Shown piece after piece: positions 9,587 through 19,350 of a DNA stretch of 64,000 nt. The notes beneath the pieces are model-generated. The model was not told the origin of the DNA, ran no database searches, and was given only the letters and a program-made list of their open reading frames with translations. Numbering within the stretch: position 1 is the stretch's first letter; each line of letters begins with the position of its first letter. Location: assembly GCA_016282745.1 (NCBI GenBank), contig JAEELL010000114.1:1-64000 (forward strand), read 5' to 3'. Source of the DNA: Lachnospiraceae bacterium. Lineage in GTDB: Bacteria > Bacillota > Clostridia > Lachnospirales > Lachnospiraceae. Both the position numbers and the translations under genes were made by a program.

Positions 9587-10051
9587 TTACGACTCTATTT
9601 GCGCCTTTTTTTCTATCCATTCTTCATATTCATTTTCGTTATAAGATCCCTCTGGCCTTTGATATAAACACCATCCCACGGCTTGGTAATCTTCTATTTT
9701 TTTGTATTCACAAAAAGCTAATCTATGTAAATCTCTATAATAATTATCATATTCATACTTTACTCTTTCCTCTAACTTAACTTTTATCTTTTTGTTTTCC
9801 TTAAAAAACTCATACATTATTTGAATATGCTCTGGTACATCTTTTACAGGTATTTGCAAAACAAGCCACTTCAAAATAGATAAATGAGATAATATTCTTG
9901 ATTTTACACTAATCCCTTTTCCAACATAGACACACTCATCTTCGACCCAAATTGAATAGACTCCTCTTCCATCCTCTTCAAGAATTCTTTTATCAATCTC
10001 AATTAAGTCTTCATTCTCAAGACACCATATTTCTGTATTTTTTCCAACCAT
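9587..10051 (-). CDS. GIY-YIG nuclease-like protein
   Basis: A 154-aa protein with a recognisable GIY-YIG core at about residues 30-60: GVYSIW for the first motif and VYVGKG for the second, followed by an arginine (SVKSRILSH) in the position of the catalytic arginine. The family cuts DNA with a single metal ion. A glutamate-rich second half could supply the metal ligand. It is shorter than UvrC and has no HTH domain that I can see. It starts 16 nt after the CAP-protein stop with GGGAG upstream, so the two share a transcript. It may be a homing-type or defence nuclease carried by the element. Confidence 0.6.
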   Translation of the reverse strand: MVGKNTEIWCLENEDLIEIDKRILEEDGRGVYSIWVEDECVYVGKGISVKSRILSHLSILKWLVLQIPVKDVPEHIQIMYEFFKENKKIKVKLEERVKYEYDNYYRDLHRLAFCEYKKIEDYQAVGWCLYQRPEGSYNENEYEEWIEKKAQIES

Positions 10052-10067
10052 TATATCAATCTCCCTA

Positions 10068-11006
10068 TTATTTCTTTATCCGTGCATCATTTACATCAAT
10101 CTCACCGAAAATTGCAACCCAAAGTACTTTTTTATTTGATCTATAACATGCCATTGCTCCAGTTTTATAGTCTTTGTTTGTCATATTACGGTAATGTCCT
10201 TCACTGTCCTTCCAAACCTTGCAAGCACTTTCGTAGTCACTTTGTCCGCCAGCTATGTTTTCGCCACCGGCAAGCATATAGCATTCCATCTTGCCGTCAC
10301 CATACTCACTTGTATTATCAATATTAACGGCACCGCCTTGAATTCCATATTTCGTTTCAAAATAATTCATTGACTCCGTCATGAAACCACTATGGCTAAA
10401 ATCTTTAGCAATCTGCTTTGCTCTAATCTTACAAATCTGATACAGATCCTCTGACCATTCCAAATCTGCCACGCCTTTATCTTTTCTATATTGGTTCTGC
10501 AGAACAAAGGCTTGCTCAGCAGCATATCTGTCATAAAAAGTCTTGGCAAATTTACAGTTCTTCTTAATCTTAGTTCTTAAGCTGTTCGTTTTTACAGTCT
10601 TAACCTTTGACCAGGCACCATAAACTCTTTCACTGCCATTAGCCTTGTACGCTCTGACTTTGAATTTAAACTTATCCTTTTCAAGTAAGTTGGTAAAGAC
10701 ATAATTCATCTTCTTAGTATCTTTCTTTTTTGTCCACTTCTTTGTTGCCACGCCGTATGTATAAAGTTCATATCCATCTGCTCCGGACACTTTACTCCAT
10801 GAAGCTTTTACACCGTACTTGTATTTGATTTTACCCCATTTAAGAGGTTTTACGCTTTTAACTCCTTTATAATACTTGTAGCTAGTCTTTGTCTTTATCG
10901 TTTTAACCTGTCCTACTGTAGCTGCCTTGGTACTTGTTGGCATTCCAACCAATACCAGCGTTGTCATCATGACAACAGCCACAAATCTTTTTATCTCTGT
11001 TCTCAT
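10068..11006 (-). CDS. Secreted CAP/SCP-domain protein with an N-terminal fibronectin-III-like module
   Basis: From ATG 11006 the protein is 312 aa with a signal peptide ending near TKAA. A fibronectin type III-like module (about 55-130; 'W..V.GA.GYELY', 'Y.VRAY...G') is followed by a CAP domain (about 155-305) with the signature blocks FSHSGFM, GENIAGG, W..S.GHY.NM and WVAIFG. CAP proteins are extracellular and their activity in bacteria is largely unknown. A TTG at 11030 could also start the frame, but ATG 11006 gives a normal signal peptide and has GGTGGG just upstream. It lies between the replication/partition genes and the GIY-YIG gene. Confidence 0.85.
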   Translation of the reverse strand: MRTEIKRFVAVVMMTTLVLVGMPTSTKAATVGQVKTIKTKTSYKYYKGVKSVKPLKWGKIKYKYGVKASWSKVSGADGYELYTYGVATKKWTKKKDTKKMNYVFTNLLEKDKFKFKVRAYKANGSERVYGAWSKVKTVKTNSLRTKIKKNCKFAKTFYDRYAAEQAFVLQNQYRKDKGVADLEWSEDLYQICKIRAKQIAKDFSHSGFMTESMNYFETKYGIQGGAVNIDNTSEYGDGKMECYMLAGGENIAGGQSDYESACKVWKDSEGHYRNMTNKDYKTGAMACYRSNKKVLWVAIFGEIDVNDARIKK

Positions 11007-11039
11007 AAAACCCACCTTCTTATTAATCAAATAATCCTC

Positions 11040-11444
11040 TTAATTATACTGCGCATCTCCCATTAATAAAAATACTAATTTAAAACTAAGTACTACCAAC
11101 ATTAGAAAAATCTTAACGTAAATAATGTTTGCACGACCAAGACCTTGTCTCTTCTTTTCGACAAGGCCAAACTCCTCTAACTCATTCATATATTTGACTG
11201 CAGTGGCTCTGGCCATCTTTAAGTCTTCCATGATATCGCTGATCTGATAATGAATATACACACGGTTATCGCCATCAATCCAACCATTTTTCATAGAAAG
11301 ATTCATTCTGTCCAGTAAAACGCCATAAAGCATCTTGGCGTTTACTGACAGAGTATCAAATATTTCGTCTGTGATTAGAGCTTTTGGTATTCTTATGAAG
11401 TTAAACTGGTCGGCCTGTGAACCGTAGTAATATTCAAATCCCAT
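11040..11444 (-). pseudogene. RepA_N-type replication initiator, truncated
   Basis: The first 115 residues match the winged-helix N-terminal domain of RepA_N plasmid and element initiators (FIRIPKAL, LSVNAKMLYGVLLDRM, 'VYIHYQISDIMEDL', 'GLVEKKRQGLGR'). Intact members are about 250-350 aa with a second C-terminal domain. This frame instead turns into a short hydrophobic tail and stops at 134 aa, so the C-terminal half is missing through a deletion or frameshift near 11100. It follows parB by 2 nt in the order mob-parA-parB-rep typical of these elements. Autonomous replication is unlikely unless a truncated form is active. Confidence 0.6.
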
Positions 11445-11446
11445 AA

Positions 11447-12301
11447 CTAATCCCTATCCTCTTTCCATTTCTCTAATAGCGAATAGATTACATCTTCCAT
11501 TTCCTTTTTGCTGTATTCCGGTGGAAAGTATTCTGATAATCTATTCTGTTTCAAAGTTACATTTATCTTTTTTACATTTTGCTCATTTTCCTGATCTAAG
11601 AGGTCCTTTACATCCTCTTTTGTAATTGTCTCAGGATTTCTCTTAATAAAGGCTATATCATCCTTATTAATCTTCTTTCCCTCCTGCAACTGCTCATATA
11701 TCGCAAACTGAATATCTTTCGACATTTGCGAAATATCTATAGCAAGAATCATTGCAATCTCTTTGGTATCAACCATATCTAAAAGCTCAGGAATCAGATT
11801 AGTAAGACTTAAGTATCTGAACAGCTGTCTGACACTTATATTGTCTTCCTCAGAAATTTCCTTGGCATTTTCAAATACCGTCATATCCTTACCTTTATTC
11901 TTCAATGCATCCATCTTCATCTTGAATGCAAAAGCCTTTTCACTTGGAAGTATTTCTTCCCTTTGGATATTGCTATCTACCATAAGAATAATTGCTTCGT
12001 CATCATCTACATTTTTCACAATTGCAGGAATTGTCTTAAGCCCGGCCAGCTCACTGGCTCTCTTTCTTCTGTGCCCGGATATAATTTCATACCGGCCACT
12101 CTCTGCTTCTCTTACCAAAATCGGTGATAATACACCATTTTCAGTAATGGACTTAACTAAATCTTCCATCTTATCATCTTCAATAACCTTAAAAGGATGA
12201 TTCTTAAAGTTACTCAATTTATCAAGTTCAATGTCCTTAGTGCCATCACTTACACCTAAGAGTTCATCATAACTTGTCAGCTTAATCTTCTCTCTCGCCA
12301 T
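11447..12301 (-). CDS. ParB-like partition protein of a mobile element
   Basis: A 284-aa ParB/Spo0J-family protein. The ParB N-terminal domain (about 30-110) shows 'I.(D/E)NG(V)LSPILVRE', '[17 protein letters not shown]' and '[17 protein letters not shown]'; the GHRR box is the CTP-binding patch. A helix-turn-helix region follows (about 140-190). The start has GGAGGTG at 7 nt and overlaps the end of parA by 20 nt. With ParA it would segregate or stabilise the element. It is not the chromosomal Spo0J, because its neighbours are mobile-element genes. Confidence 0.9.
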   Translation of the reverse strand: MAREKIKLTSYDELLGVSDGTKDIELDKLSNFKNHPFKVIEDDKMEDLVKSITENGVLSPILVREAESGRYEIISGHRRKRASELAGLKTIPAIVKNVDDDEAIILMVDSNIQREEILPSEKAFAFKMKMDALKNKGKDMTVFENAKEISEEDNISVRQLFRYLSLTNLIPELLDMVDTKEIAMILAIDISQMSKDIQFAIYEQLQEGKKINKDDIAFIKRNPETITKEDVKDLLDQENEQNVKKINVTLKQNRLSEYFPPEYSKKEMEDVIYSLLEKWKEDRD

Positions 12302-13076
12302 TTTTTAGCACCTCCTCTGTCACCTTATCGTATGCACCGGCTACCTTGCCCTTTGGATCATGAGCAAAAATACTCTCGCCTGCAATACTGGTCTCTGCGG
12401 CTCTTACCGACATTGGAATAAAACTTTCAAATATCGGAATATTATCCTCATAGGTATCGTAAATGGCAGTCGTTATGTCCTTGGCATAATTGGTTCTGAA
12501 ATCTGCCATTGTAAGTAATATCCCTTCAAATGAAAGTTTTGGATTAATCTGCTTTTTAACCCTCACAATAGTTTTAATAAGCTGCTGCAGACCTTTTACC
12601 GGAAGATAGGACACCTGCACCGGTATCAGCACTGAATCAGCGCAGGCTAGGGCATTAATCGTAATCATTCCAAGACTAGGCATACAATCGATAATTACAT
12701 AGTCATAATCATCTTTTACCTGCTCAACAAACTCCCTTAAGATTACTTCCCTGCTCATTACATTAACTAAAGTTACTTCAATACCCGACAACTCAATATT
12801 GGCCGGGATAAAATCAACACCTTCCTTGTGTTTCATAATCCCTTTATCTGTCGGCAACTCTGCCTCATTTACAATGTCCATCAGAATATTAGACAGAGTA
12901 TACTCAAGCTTATCCGGTTCGCTGATGCCAAGACTAATAGTCATACTTCCCTGCGGATCCGCATCGATAAGAAGAACTTTCTTACCTTTCCTTGCCAGCC
13001 CGATTCCTAAATTAACACTTGTGGTAGTCTTTCCGACTCCACCTTTCTGATTTGCTATCGCTATTACTTTAGACAT
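12282..13076 (-). CDS. ParA-family partition ATPase (Soj-like)
   Basis: A 264-aa deviant Walker A ATPase: KGGVGKTT near residue 10, '[11 protein letters not shown]' for A', and '[12 protein letters not shown]' for Walker B. ParA proteins move ParB-bound DNA along the nucleoid. Start: ATG 13076 has GGGAGGTG 6 nt upstream and overlaps the mob stop by 8 nt. A GTG three codons earlier is less likely. It belongs to the mob-parA-parB-rep block of the older element. Confidence 0.92.
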   Translation of the reverse strand: MSKVIAIANQKGGVGKTTTSVNLGIGLARKGKKVLLIDADPQGSMTISLGISEPDKLEYTLSNILMDIVNEAELPTDKGIMKHKEGVDFIPANIELSGIEVTLVNVMSREVILREFVEQVKDDYDYVIIDCMPSLGMITINALACADSVLIPVQVSYLPVKGLQQLIKTIVRVKKQINPKLSFEGILLTMADFRTNYAKDITTAIYDTYEDNIPIFESFIPMSVRAAETSIAGESIFAHDPKGKVAGAYDKVTEEVLKNGERED

Positions 13077-13449
13077 CCCAGTCACCTCCCAACTTTCTGT
13101 ACTTCATCAATCTTCTCTTTTCTGCCAGATTCTGGTTTTCTTCAATCCTCAATAAAATCTCAGCAATCACTTCCATAAGTTCAATCAGTTCCTCATGCTC
13201 CGGATTTAATTTCTTAATCCTCTTTAACTCTTCCAATACATAAGCCAACTGGTTCTTGATTCCGTGAAATGTTCTGATGGAACCTTCCACTATTACTTCT
13301 CTGTTCGTCAATCTTGCAAGAATATAATCCTGCTTGCTCATTCCTGATACTTCCACTAATCTGTTAATCATATCTGCTTCTCCTTTCGATACTCTAAATG
13401 CTATAACTACGTTCCTCCACCTACCTAGATGATCATTTTTTCGTTCCAT
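13069..13449 (-). CDS. MobC-like mobilisation (relaxosome) protein
   Basis: A 126-aa protein with a ribbon-helix-helix-like N-terminus ('[30 protein letters not shown]') typical of MobC/relaxosome accessory proteins that bind oriT, followed by a helical C-terminus rich in Leu, Glu and Ile. GGAG lies 7 nt before the ATG. Its start overlaps the last 25 nt of the integrase gene, so int and mob were translationally coupled before the integrase was split. No relaxase for the older element is in the window. Confidence 0.7.
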   Translation of the reverse strand: MERKNDHLGRWRNVVIAFRVSKGEADMINRLVEVSGMSKQDYILARLTNREVIVEGSIRTFHGIKNQLAYVLEELKRIKKLNPEHEELIELMEVIAEILLRIEENQNLAEKRRLMKYRKLGGDWDV

Positions 13450-13624
13450 CCATTATCTCCTTCTGAATAAATTTCCTGGTTCACAAAATTCAGCTTATTG
13501 GCAATATCCGTCTGCTTTGTAGGGAATAAATGCGCATATTTATAAGTTATATGTATACTTTCATGTCCTACTCTCTCGGCTATTGCCAGAGCAGAAAAAC
13601 CAAGTTCGATAAGTAATGAAACGT
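13425..13624 (-). pseudogene. Tyrosine integrase, C-terminal fragment (cut off by the inserted element)
   Basis: The fragment encodes the last 66 codons of a phage-type integrase. It follows the broken R-x-x-H box with SLLIELGFSALAIAERVGHE, and ITYKYAHLFP carries the late His and Tyr region. The catalytic arginine, N-terminal arm and first catalytic box are missing; they lie 12 kb away at 25553-26472. Reading continues upstream into element DNA without meaning. See the nested-element finding for the in-frame reconstruction. Confidence 0.85.
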
Positions 13625-13643
13625 GAGAGTGACTGTCTAAAGG
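13609..13643. other. attL-type junction of the inserted element
   Basis: Integrase DNA (to about 13623) meets element DNA at a TG dinucleotide (13624-13625). The element end reads AGAGT, GACT, GT, CTAAAGG. These form the mirror image of the other end, where CCTTTAG, GA, AGTC and TAACA lead into the second TG. The arms CCTTTAG/CTAAAGG and AGTC/GACT are inverted and equally spaced around the TG. Confidence 0.75.
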
Positions 13644-13675
13644 ATAGTTTGAGGTTAACACTGGAACAACTGCAT

Positions 13676-13717
13676 AAAAATAAGGACAAGATTAAACATT
13701 TCCGTCTAATCTTGCCC
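13676..13717 (-). terminator. Terminator after the 13756-14166 gene
   Basis: GGaCAAGATTA (13684-13694) pairs with TAATCTTGcCC (13707-13717), followed on the minus strand by TTATTTTTA. It closes the cargo transcript close to the left end of the element. Confidence 0.7.
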
Positions 13718-13755
13718 TCAAGTAAATCTTACCGTACTCTTTTTGCTAATATCAA

Positions 13756-14166
13756 CTAGTCCACAGAATAATCAACTATTTTACCATCATAATTTATCAA
13801 ATACACATAAACATAATTTGTAGCTTCTTCGTTCTTGTACTTTACTTCTACTGGCTTAAAAGGTCTAATTCGATAAAAAAATGAGATTTCTCTTCCAAAA
13901 GAAACAATCAATCTCTGTTCATCATCTATTCCTTCCATGTCTTTTTCTAAGTTCTCAGTATCAAACATATCCGCATCTTTTGCCCACTGTAACAATGTTT
14001 TTTTGTTAAATGTGTAAAATCCATTTCCTTTTTCAGGATTTTTAAAATGTGACTTGAATACTGTTATTTCTTTTATTGGTATCGGTTGAAAAATCAACAT
14101 TATAAATACCCCTATCAAAATTATGCTAGTTACAATAATCTTGAATATCTTTTTTTTCTTATACAT
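13756..14166 (-). CDS. Small membrane-anchored protein, unknown function
   Basis: A 136-aa protein with a lysine-rich start, one hydrophobic helix (about 8-28) and a soluble domain outside the membrane ('FKNPEKGNGFYTFNKKTLLQWAKDAD', split here as FKNPEKGNGFYTF then NKKTLLQW). I do not recognise the family. It lies downstream of the 1286-aa cargo gene with a 164-nt gap and before a terminator, so it may be that protein's partner. The same order (giant CBM2-like protein, then a small membrane-attached protein) occurs at 6134-9400 and 5500-6117. Confidence 0.65.
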   Translation of the reverse strand: MYKKKKIFKIIVTSIILIGVFIMLIFQPIPIKEITVFKSHFKNPEKGNGFYTFNKKTLLQWAKDADMFDTENLEKDMEGIDDEQRLIVSFGREISFFYRIRPFKPVEVKYKNEEATNYVYVYLINYDGKIVDYSVD

Positions 14167-14330
14167 ACCTTCTATCCCTTTCTATGAATACCAGTGTGTT
14201 GTTAGCAAATTTTATAGCAGCTTATGTTATTATATCAATTAAGTTTTTATATCAGTTTATTGTCCAACACCAACATGCTAGCAATTATTTTAAAACAAAT
14301 TTTTTCGATTTATCATTAAATCACCACATA

Positions 14331-17300
14331 CTACTTTTCTTTTTGCTCATTAGTATTCAAATCTACCTCAACCTCAGTATAGTCATAATCCAAAATCACA
14401 CCATAACGATATATTTTTTTCTTATAACTATATATTGCCTTTTGATCATCTGTATAAATTACTTCTCCATTTGGCATAATTCCAAACTGAAATAATGAAT
14501 CTAATCCATTTTGTAATATGTACATAGGTCCATAATCAGCCATTACACCTTCATACCTCAATGGAATAATTTTTCTGTATTCTTTCAAAGTATCTAAATA
14601 AGACATATAGTGACCTTCCTCATATGATATTCTAGGAAGACCATCATTAGTGAACGAAACAGAGCCATCATATGCAATAACTCTACGTATGTTATTGTTC
14701 TTTAAAAATGATTGTGCAACATTTCCTTCTATATGATATTCTCCTTCTTGTTTTGTAAGTTTATCAAATTCTTTATTAAACGATACATTTATTGCATCAA
14801 GCAAACCTGTATTGCAACTATATATCTTCAACGTATTAATGTTTTTAGAAGCCAAATCACCAATATATGTAGCATATAAATCAGTAGATGTACATCTATC
14901 TTCAGATACAGTTAAATTTTCTGGTGTCTTATCATCTAAATATTCTGTATTATCTTCATTTAATGCATCATCAATTATCAGCGCATAATATGTTCCATGT
15001 ATCAATATATTGACTTCATCAATTTCTTCCTCTCCAACGCCGTTATGCATTGATTGCCATGCATTTATGAAATCCAATTCACTTGTTATTTCTTTTGTTA
15101 TTACCTGTTTATCATTTACATATGCCCTTTGATCAAATATTCTATTTGCAGCCTGATCCGCCTGATTTGAGAACTCATTTGTATACAATACATAACTCTG
15201 CCCCTTATCGTTTTTTTCTAATTCGCTATCTGAATCCGCTTCAACATAATCATCCGTCGAATAATATTCCGAATCCATATGAATGTTATCCAAAAGAACT
15301 GCTGTAGGGTAATTTGTATCTGCTGCATTTGCAACTGAAAACTCTAGTCTAATCATCTTGCCTGAATACTTTGATATATCAACACATTCCGAATTCCATC
15401 CAGTCATCCATATGTCACTAAACTCATTTAATGAAAATCCTTCAGATACCGGAATTAATTTTCCTTCATCTGTTTTTGATGCTCCATACAAATCCGCCAA
15501 TGAGTTTACTGTTCTATTAAATACCGTACTATCATCTAAAGAAGTTATACAGTTGATTTTAATTTCAAACGGATCATCAAACTCACTTCCTATATATTCC
15601 AAAAACTCTGCCGACAAAAAATTCCAATCAAAATAAAGGCTTTTAGCATTTTCAGGCACTGAAATTATCTGATAGATTCCTCCACCATTCATTGTATTTC
15701 CTACTCCTGTTGAAATCATTCCCATCATATTTCCTTCAGTAGGTCTAACTTGACTTAATTTATTCAAAACACGGAAATCACCATAACTATTCCACGACTG
15801 ATACCCTTCTTCAAATTCCTTATTATTTATCGACCCTGTCATAGATAAATTTCCCTGACCTCTTACAACAAATCTGGAGCCATTTCCATAATAAGAATCA
15901 AACGTATTATCGTATGCATCTTGAGTAGTTTTTTTATTAAATAACAACTCATTTAACAAATATTTACATCTATCTGTAGCATAACGGTTTGTAACTGCAC
16001 CTTCATTACCATAGTATGTTTTAACACCAAGTTTTTTGAATGTATCCCATAAGATATTTGTCTTCGAACTTTCGCACGAATTGTTTATTAATATGCTATC
16101 CGGGAATTTATCTTGAATATTATTTTTTAACCATTTGTCATTAACCATGTAAAATAACTTATATTCGTTTCTGCTTGGATCAAAATCAGAATAAATAGAT
16201 ATTTCCCCGCTTGATAACTCTTTAAAATAATTTGTTTCCTTTGTTGCTCTTTCACCGGTTACAATCCACTCTCCACCTATACCGTGCGTAGCAATTACAA
16301 TCAACCCATACTTATTTATTTTTTTAAGAGAATTGACATTCGCATCTTCATCATTAACTATAGTCAAATCCTCACTAAACGATGAATCTTTTACAATATT
16401 TTTTATAACTTCTGTTTCATCGTCTTTTCCCCACTCTGTGTCAAATGGTGCCCAATACAATATATTTCTAGATTTTGTCATAGCAACACCAACACTACTC
16501 ATCTTTGACATTTTTTCATCAACATTGTCACTGCCACCTCTAATCATGGTTTTCATGTTGGATTTGTCTGAAAATTGCAAATAAAAGTTCAAACCATTCT
16601 CAAATGTAAACTTAGCTGAACTTCCACTTATTTTTTCAACATTTGAAACCTTCAAGCCCGCTGTTGACAATTCATTTACAACTTTATCAATTGTCTTATC
16701 ATATTCATATTTATCATTTTTAATTAAATTACGAACATTGTTACAGATAGTATTAACGCGATTAAAATAAGTAACGTACTCATCTTGCGTAACTGAATCT
16801 ATAATCTCTATTTCCTTTATTACAGAAGCAATTTCTTCGCCTTCAGAATTTAAACTAATTTTATATTCTACCAAACCTACATTTTTCGAATCTATAGATA
16901 TAATATTAGAAAATACTCCATCTCCCTCAATCTCGTCATTGTTGTCTGTCAAATTTCCGGAATCATACAAGTTTGCTATTTTCTCCCATTTTCCATTGGT
17001 TTTGCGTGATACTATTAATTCATCATTTTCATCACAAACTACTTTTGCAAACATTTTTGCTTGAATATCAGAATCCTTTATTGCAGTTGTTATTCCAAAA
17101 TTATAATCATAAATTTTCTTATCTGTTTTCTTAACGCTTTCCGGTTTGCATTGAGTTAAAACAACATTTTCTATTTTTAACGCTTCTTTATTATCATTTA
17201 TATGCATTCCTATAATGCAATTATCTCCGGGTTTAATATTTTGAGCATAATCCGGATTTTTTAATTCAACCGTACCATCTTTTTGAAAAACTAATTCTGC

Positions 17301-18191
17301 ACTCCAAATATCCAAAATATTAAAATTGCAATTAAAATTAAGTTTCCAGTCCTCTATTATATTTTGGGAATTATTTGTTATAACCAAGCTAATATTAGCT
17401 TCTTTTTCCCACTGCTCATTTGTTACAATATCAATTGCATAATCCGCCTCATTTGTTATGCTTTCTACACTTACTAATTCAAATTCCTCAGGGATATTTA
17501 TTTTTTCGTCATATCCTTGTGTATACCCAAATACTACCTCACCATTAGCTGGAATATCTTGATTCCATTCAACATTTTTTAGTAAATGAGCATTTTCTTG
17601 TGAAATATCATTAGCATTATATATATCATGAATTTTATCATTAAGTATATATTTCAATCCCCAGTTATGAATTGGTTTGTCTGTTTTATTTTTTATCTTG
17701 ACCTGTATCTGACTCTCTTTTTCCCATGATGATTCTATTTTGTAATTTACATCATAGTTTTTAGTTGAGTAAACATATTCTTTGCTTGTTGATGTATCAC
17801 AAACAAGCGATACATTACTCAGTTCTCCCATTTCAGTCCCCGAAAATCCTATTGTTACTGATTGATTACAATCAATAGATTTGTTCCAACCTGCATTATC
17901 TATCGAATACTTTTTATCCTGGGATTTCCATGTTCCATTCCACATATTTGTAATTTGAATATCAGATTCAAATTGCAAACTCCAATCCTTTATTTTTTCC
18001 TTACCCTTATTGGTAATTGTTAAGTTGGCATTAAATCCATCACTCCACGAGGATGCAATCTCATACTCAATTTTGTAAGAATCACTTTCCAATATAACTT
18101 TTTTCTCAGATGCATTTACTTTTATTACATCAAAGCTGACAGATTCGATTAATAAAAGACAAATCATCAAGTAACAAATTAATTTTTTCAT
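14331..18191 (-). CDS. Large secreted protein: three CBM2-like modules and two caspase-like His/Cys modules
   Basis: A 1286-aa protein with a signal peptide (about 1-27). Three CBM2-like modules lie at about 30-345 ('W.(D/K)...(A/Q)(N/V)', 'W.L.(F/Y)', 'NA.WN..I'). A long linker leads to a clan CD-like (caspase, gingipain, CHAT) module with His636 in IATHG and Cys706 in NNSCES. A beta-rich 'choice-of-anchor'-like region follows (about 800-960; FDWNFLSAEF). A second His/Cys pair then appears: His1065 in ILIHGT and Cys1126 in IYSCNTG. Start: ATG 18191 is preferred over a TTG eight codons earlier because GGGAG lies upstream and the signal peptide is normal. Protease activity is inferred from the motifs. 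It is cargo of the inserted element. Confidence 0.75.
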   Translation of the reverse strand: MKKLICYLMICLLLIESVSFDVIKVNASEKKVILESDSYKIEYEIASSWSDGFNANLTITNKGKEKIKDWSLQFESDIQITNMWNGTWKSQDKKYSIDNAGWNKSIDCNQSVTIGFSGTEMGELSNVSLVCDTSTSKEYVYSTKNYDVNYKIESSWEKESQIQVKIKNKTDKPIHNWGLKYILNDKIHDIYNANDISQENAHLLKNVEWNQDIPANGEVVFGYTQGYDEKINIPEEFELVSVESITNEADYAIDIVTNEQWEKEANISLVITNNSQNIIEDWKLNFNCNFNILDIWSAELVFQKDGTVELKNPDYAQNIKPGDNCIIGMHINDNKEALKIENVVLTQCKPESVKKTDKKIYDYNFGITTAIKDSDIQAKMFAKVVCDENDELIVSRKTNGKWEKIANLYDSGNLTDNNDEIEGDGVFSNIISIDSKNVGLVEYKISLNSEGEEIASVIKEIEIIDSVTQDEYVTYFNRVNTICNNVRNLIKNDKYEYDKTIDKVVNELSTAGLKVSNVEKISGSSAKFTFENGLNFYLQFSDKSNMKTMIRGGSDNVDEKMSKMSSVGVAMTKSRNILYWAPFDTEWGKDDETEVIKNIVKDSSFSEDLTIVNDEDANVNSLKKINKYGLIVIATHGIGGEWIVTGERATKETNYFKELSSGEISIYSDFDPSRNEYKLFYMVNDKWLKNNIQDKFPDSILINNSCESSKTNILWDTFKKLGVKTYYGNEGAVTNRYATDRCKYLLNELLFNKKTTQDAYDNTFDSYYGNGSRFVVRGQGNLSMTGSINNKEFEEGYQSWNSYGDFRVLNKLSQVRPTEGNMMGMISTGVGNTMNGGGIYQIISVPENAKSLYFDWNFLSAEFLEYIGSEFDDPFEIKINCITSLDDSTVFNRTVNSLADLYGASKTDEGKLIPVSEGFSLNEFSDIWMTGWNSECVDISKYSGKMIRLEFSVANAADTNYPTAVLLDNIHMDSEYYSTDDYVEADSDSELEKNDKGQSYVLYTNEFSNQADQAANRIFDQRAYVNDKQVITKEITSELDFINAWQSMHNGVGEEEIDEVNILIHGTYYALIIDDALNEDNTEYLDDKTPENLTVSEDRCTSTDLYATYIGDLASKNINTLKIYSCNTGLLDAINVSFNKEFDKLTKQEGEYHIEGNVAQSFLKNNNIRRVIAYDGSVSFTNDGLPRISYEEGHYMSYLDTLKEYRKIIPLRYEGVMADYGPMYILQNGLDSLFQFGIMPNGEVIYTDDQKAIYSYKKKIYRYGVILDYDYTEVEVDLNTNEQKEK

Positions 18192-18348
18192 ATTGTTTTT
18201 TTCTACTCCCTTCAATTATTAATTAGCTTCTACAAGCATTAACAAGACTATCATAGAGTTTTCACTCTGTCAAATCAACAAATACATTTTTAGTGTTTCA
18301 ATAAAATAACTCAACATAATGATACTTCCAAATTAAATTTCAAAATAA

Positions 18349-19350
18349 TCACCAATAATTTCTTGCTCTCTTACACCCATCCACGTAACTTATCACCGCC
18401 TCACAAACCACCTGAATAACAATTAACACCAGCAGTAAATTTGCCGGAACATACACTTTTATTTTGTCTCCGGCAAATATCATTACTGCCATATTTACCA
18501 CAAGAGCAGTGACGGATACATAATTAAGTGAACTGTCTTTGTAATAATCGATGACTTTACCTGCTAAAAGTTTTATTCCCAATACAAGTGCCACAATGCT
18601 CAGTCCGCATATAAGTAAGATAATCATTCCATAAGCAATATTTTCAAACCTCCGGTTTGATATATGCTCTGATATTTTAGCAATACGCTTTGCTATCTCA
18701 TAATCTTTTCCTGCAAGAAAACAAAAAGCATTAATAGCAGTTTTTAAAAAAGTTATTATCTCTGATATAAACAACTTAGATTCGCTCGCTTCGAGTAGTG
18801 TAACCATTCCCCCATACACAAGCAGGCTGTTTAAATAATGTCTTTTCCTGTTCCATCTTTTTTCATAAGTTTCGTTAAGCTTTTCTGTTGCTCTTTCAGT
18901 TTCTGCTTTAACTTTTTTATCTATTTCTGTTTTCATCTTTGCTTTTTCCTTGTGAAGACTGCTCTGCTCTTTTTGTAACAATAGGGACTGCTCATTTAAG
19001 CTTCTTCTTTTATCATCGACTTCTTGTTTCATAGTCATCATCTCTTGTTGAAGGTCGCTGTTTTTCTGTAAAAGTTTCTCGTTCTCTTTCACTATCAGAT
19101 CTGCTTTGTTCAGCGTCACGAGTCTGTCTGTCAACTCTTGCACTTTCGATTTCAGCATCGATTTGTCTGAGGAAAGCTTCTGTATCTCTTCCTGCATTTC
19201 TCTGTTTTCCGTCTGAACTTTTTCCAGTTCCTGTCTGCACAGTTCTGTCTGTTTCTGCTCTTCCAGCAGACTGTTTTTCAATTCTGTTATCTTCAAATCC
19301 TGCATCTCCATTGTCTGAAGCATTTCTTCTGTATCTATCAATTCTTTCAT
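18349..19350 (-). CDS. Coiled-coil membrane protein (DUF6040-like), overlapping the relaxase gene
   Basis: A 333-aa protein. Residues about 1-190 are a strong coiled coil rich in Glu, Gln, Lys and Leu. The C-terminal part has about four hydrophobic helices (LLVYGGMV, IAYGMIILLICGLSIVALVLG, VSVTALVVNMAVMI, LLLVLIVIQVV). I recall such proteins beside MobA/MobL relaxases in Clostridia (DUF6040), though not firmly. A strong AAGGAGG lies 13 nt before ATG 19350, inside the relaxase gene. The first 338 nt overlap the relaxase in another frame, far more than usual operon overlap. A role in mobilisation at the membrane is inferred. Confidence 0.75.
   Translation of the reverse strand: MKELIDTEEMLQTMEMQDLKITELKNSLLEEQKQTELCRQELEKVQTENREMQEEIQKLSSDKSMLKSKVQELTDRLVTLNKADLIVKENEKLLQKNSDLQQEMMTMKQEVDDKRRSLNEQSLLLQKEQSSLHKEKAKMKTEIDKKVKAETERATEKLNETYEKRWNRKRHYLNSLLVYGGMVTLLEASESKLFISEIITFLKTAINAFCFLAGKDYEIAKRIAKISEHISNRRFENIAYGMIILLICGLSIVALVLGIKLLAGKVIDYYKDSSLNYVSVTALVVNMAVMIFAGDKIKVYVPANLLLVLIVIQVVCEAVISYVDGCKRARNYW

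Noticed and set aside
11763..12200. A 145-codon frame on the plus strand inside parB
   Set aside because: It is antisense to a well-conserved gene and its translation resembles no protein family.
13625..13661. A start codon for the integrase C-terminal fragment
   Set aside because: The upstream part is element DNA with no ribosome site; the fragment lacks the catalytic arginine and is a remnant.
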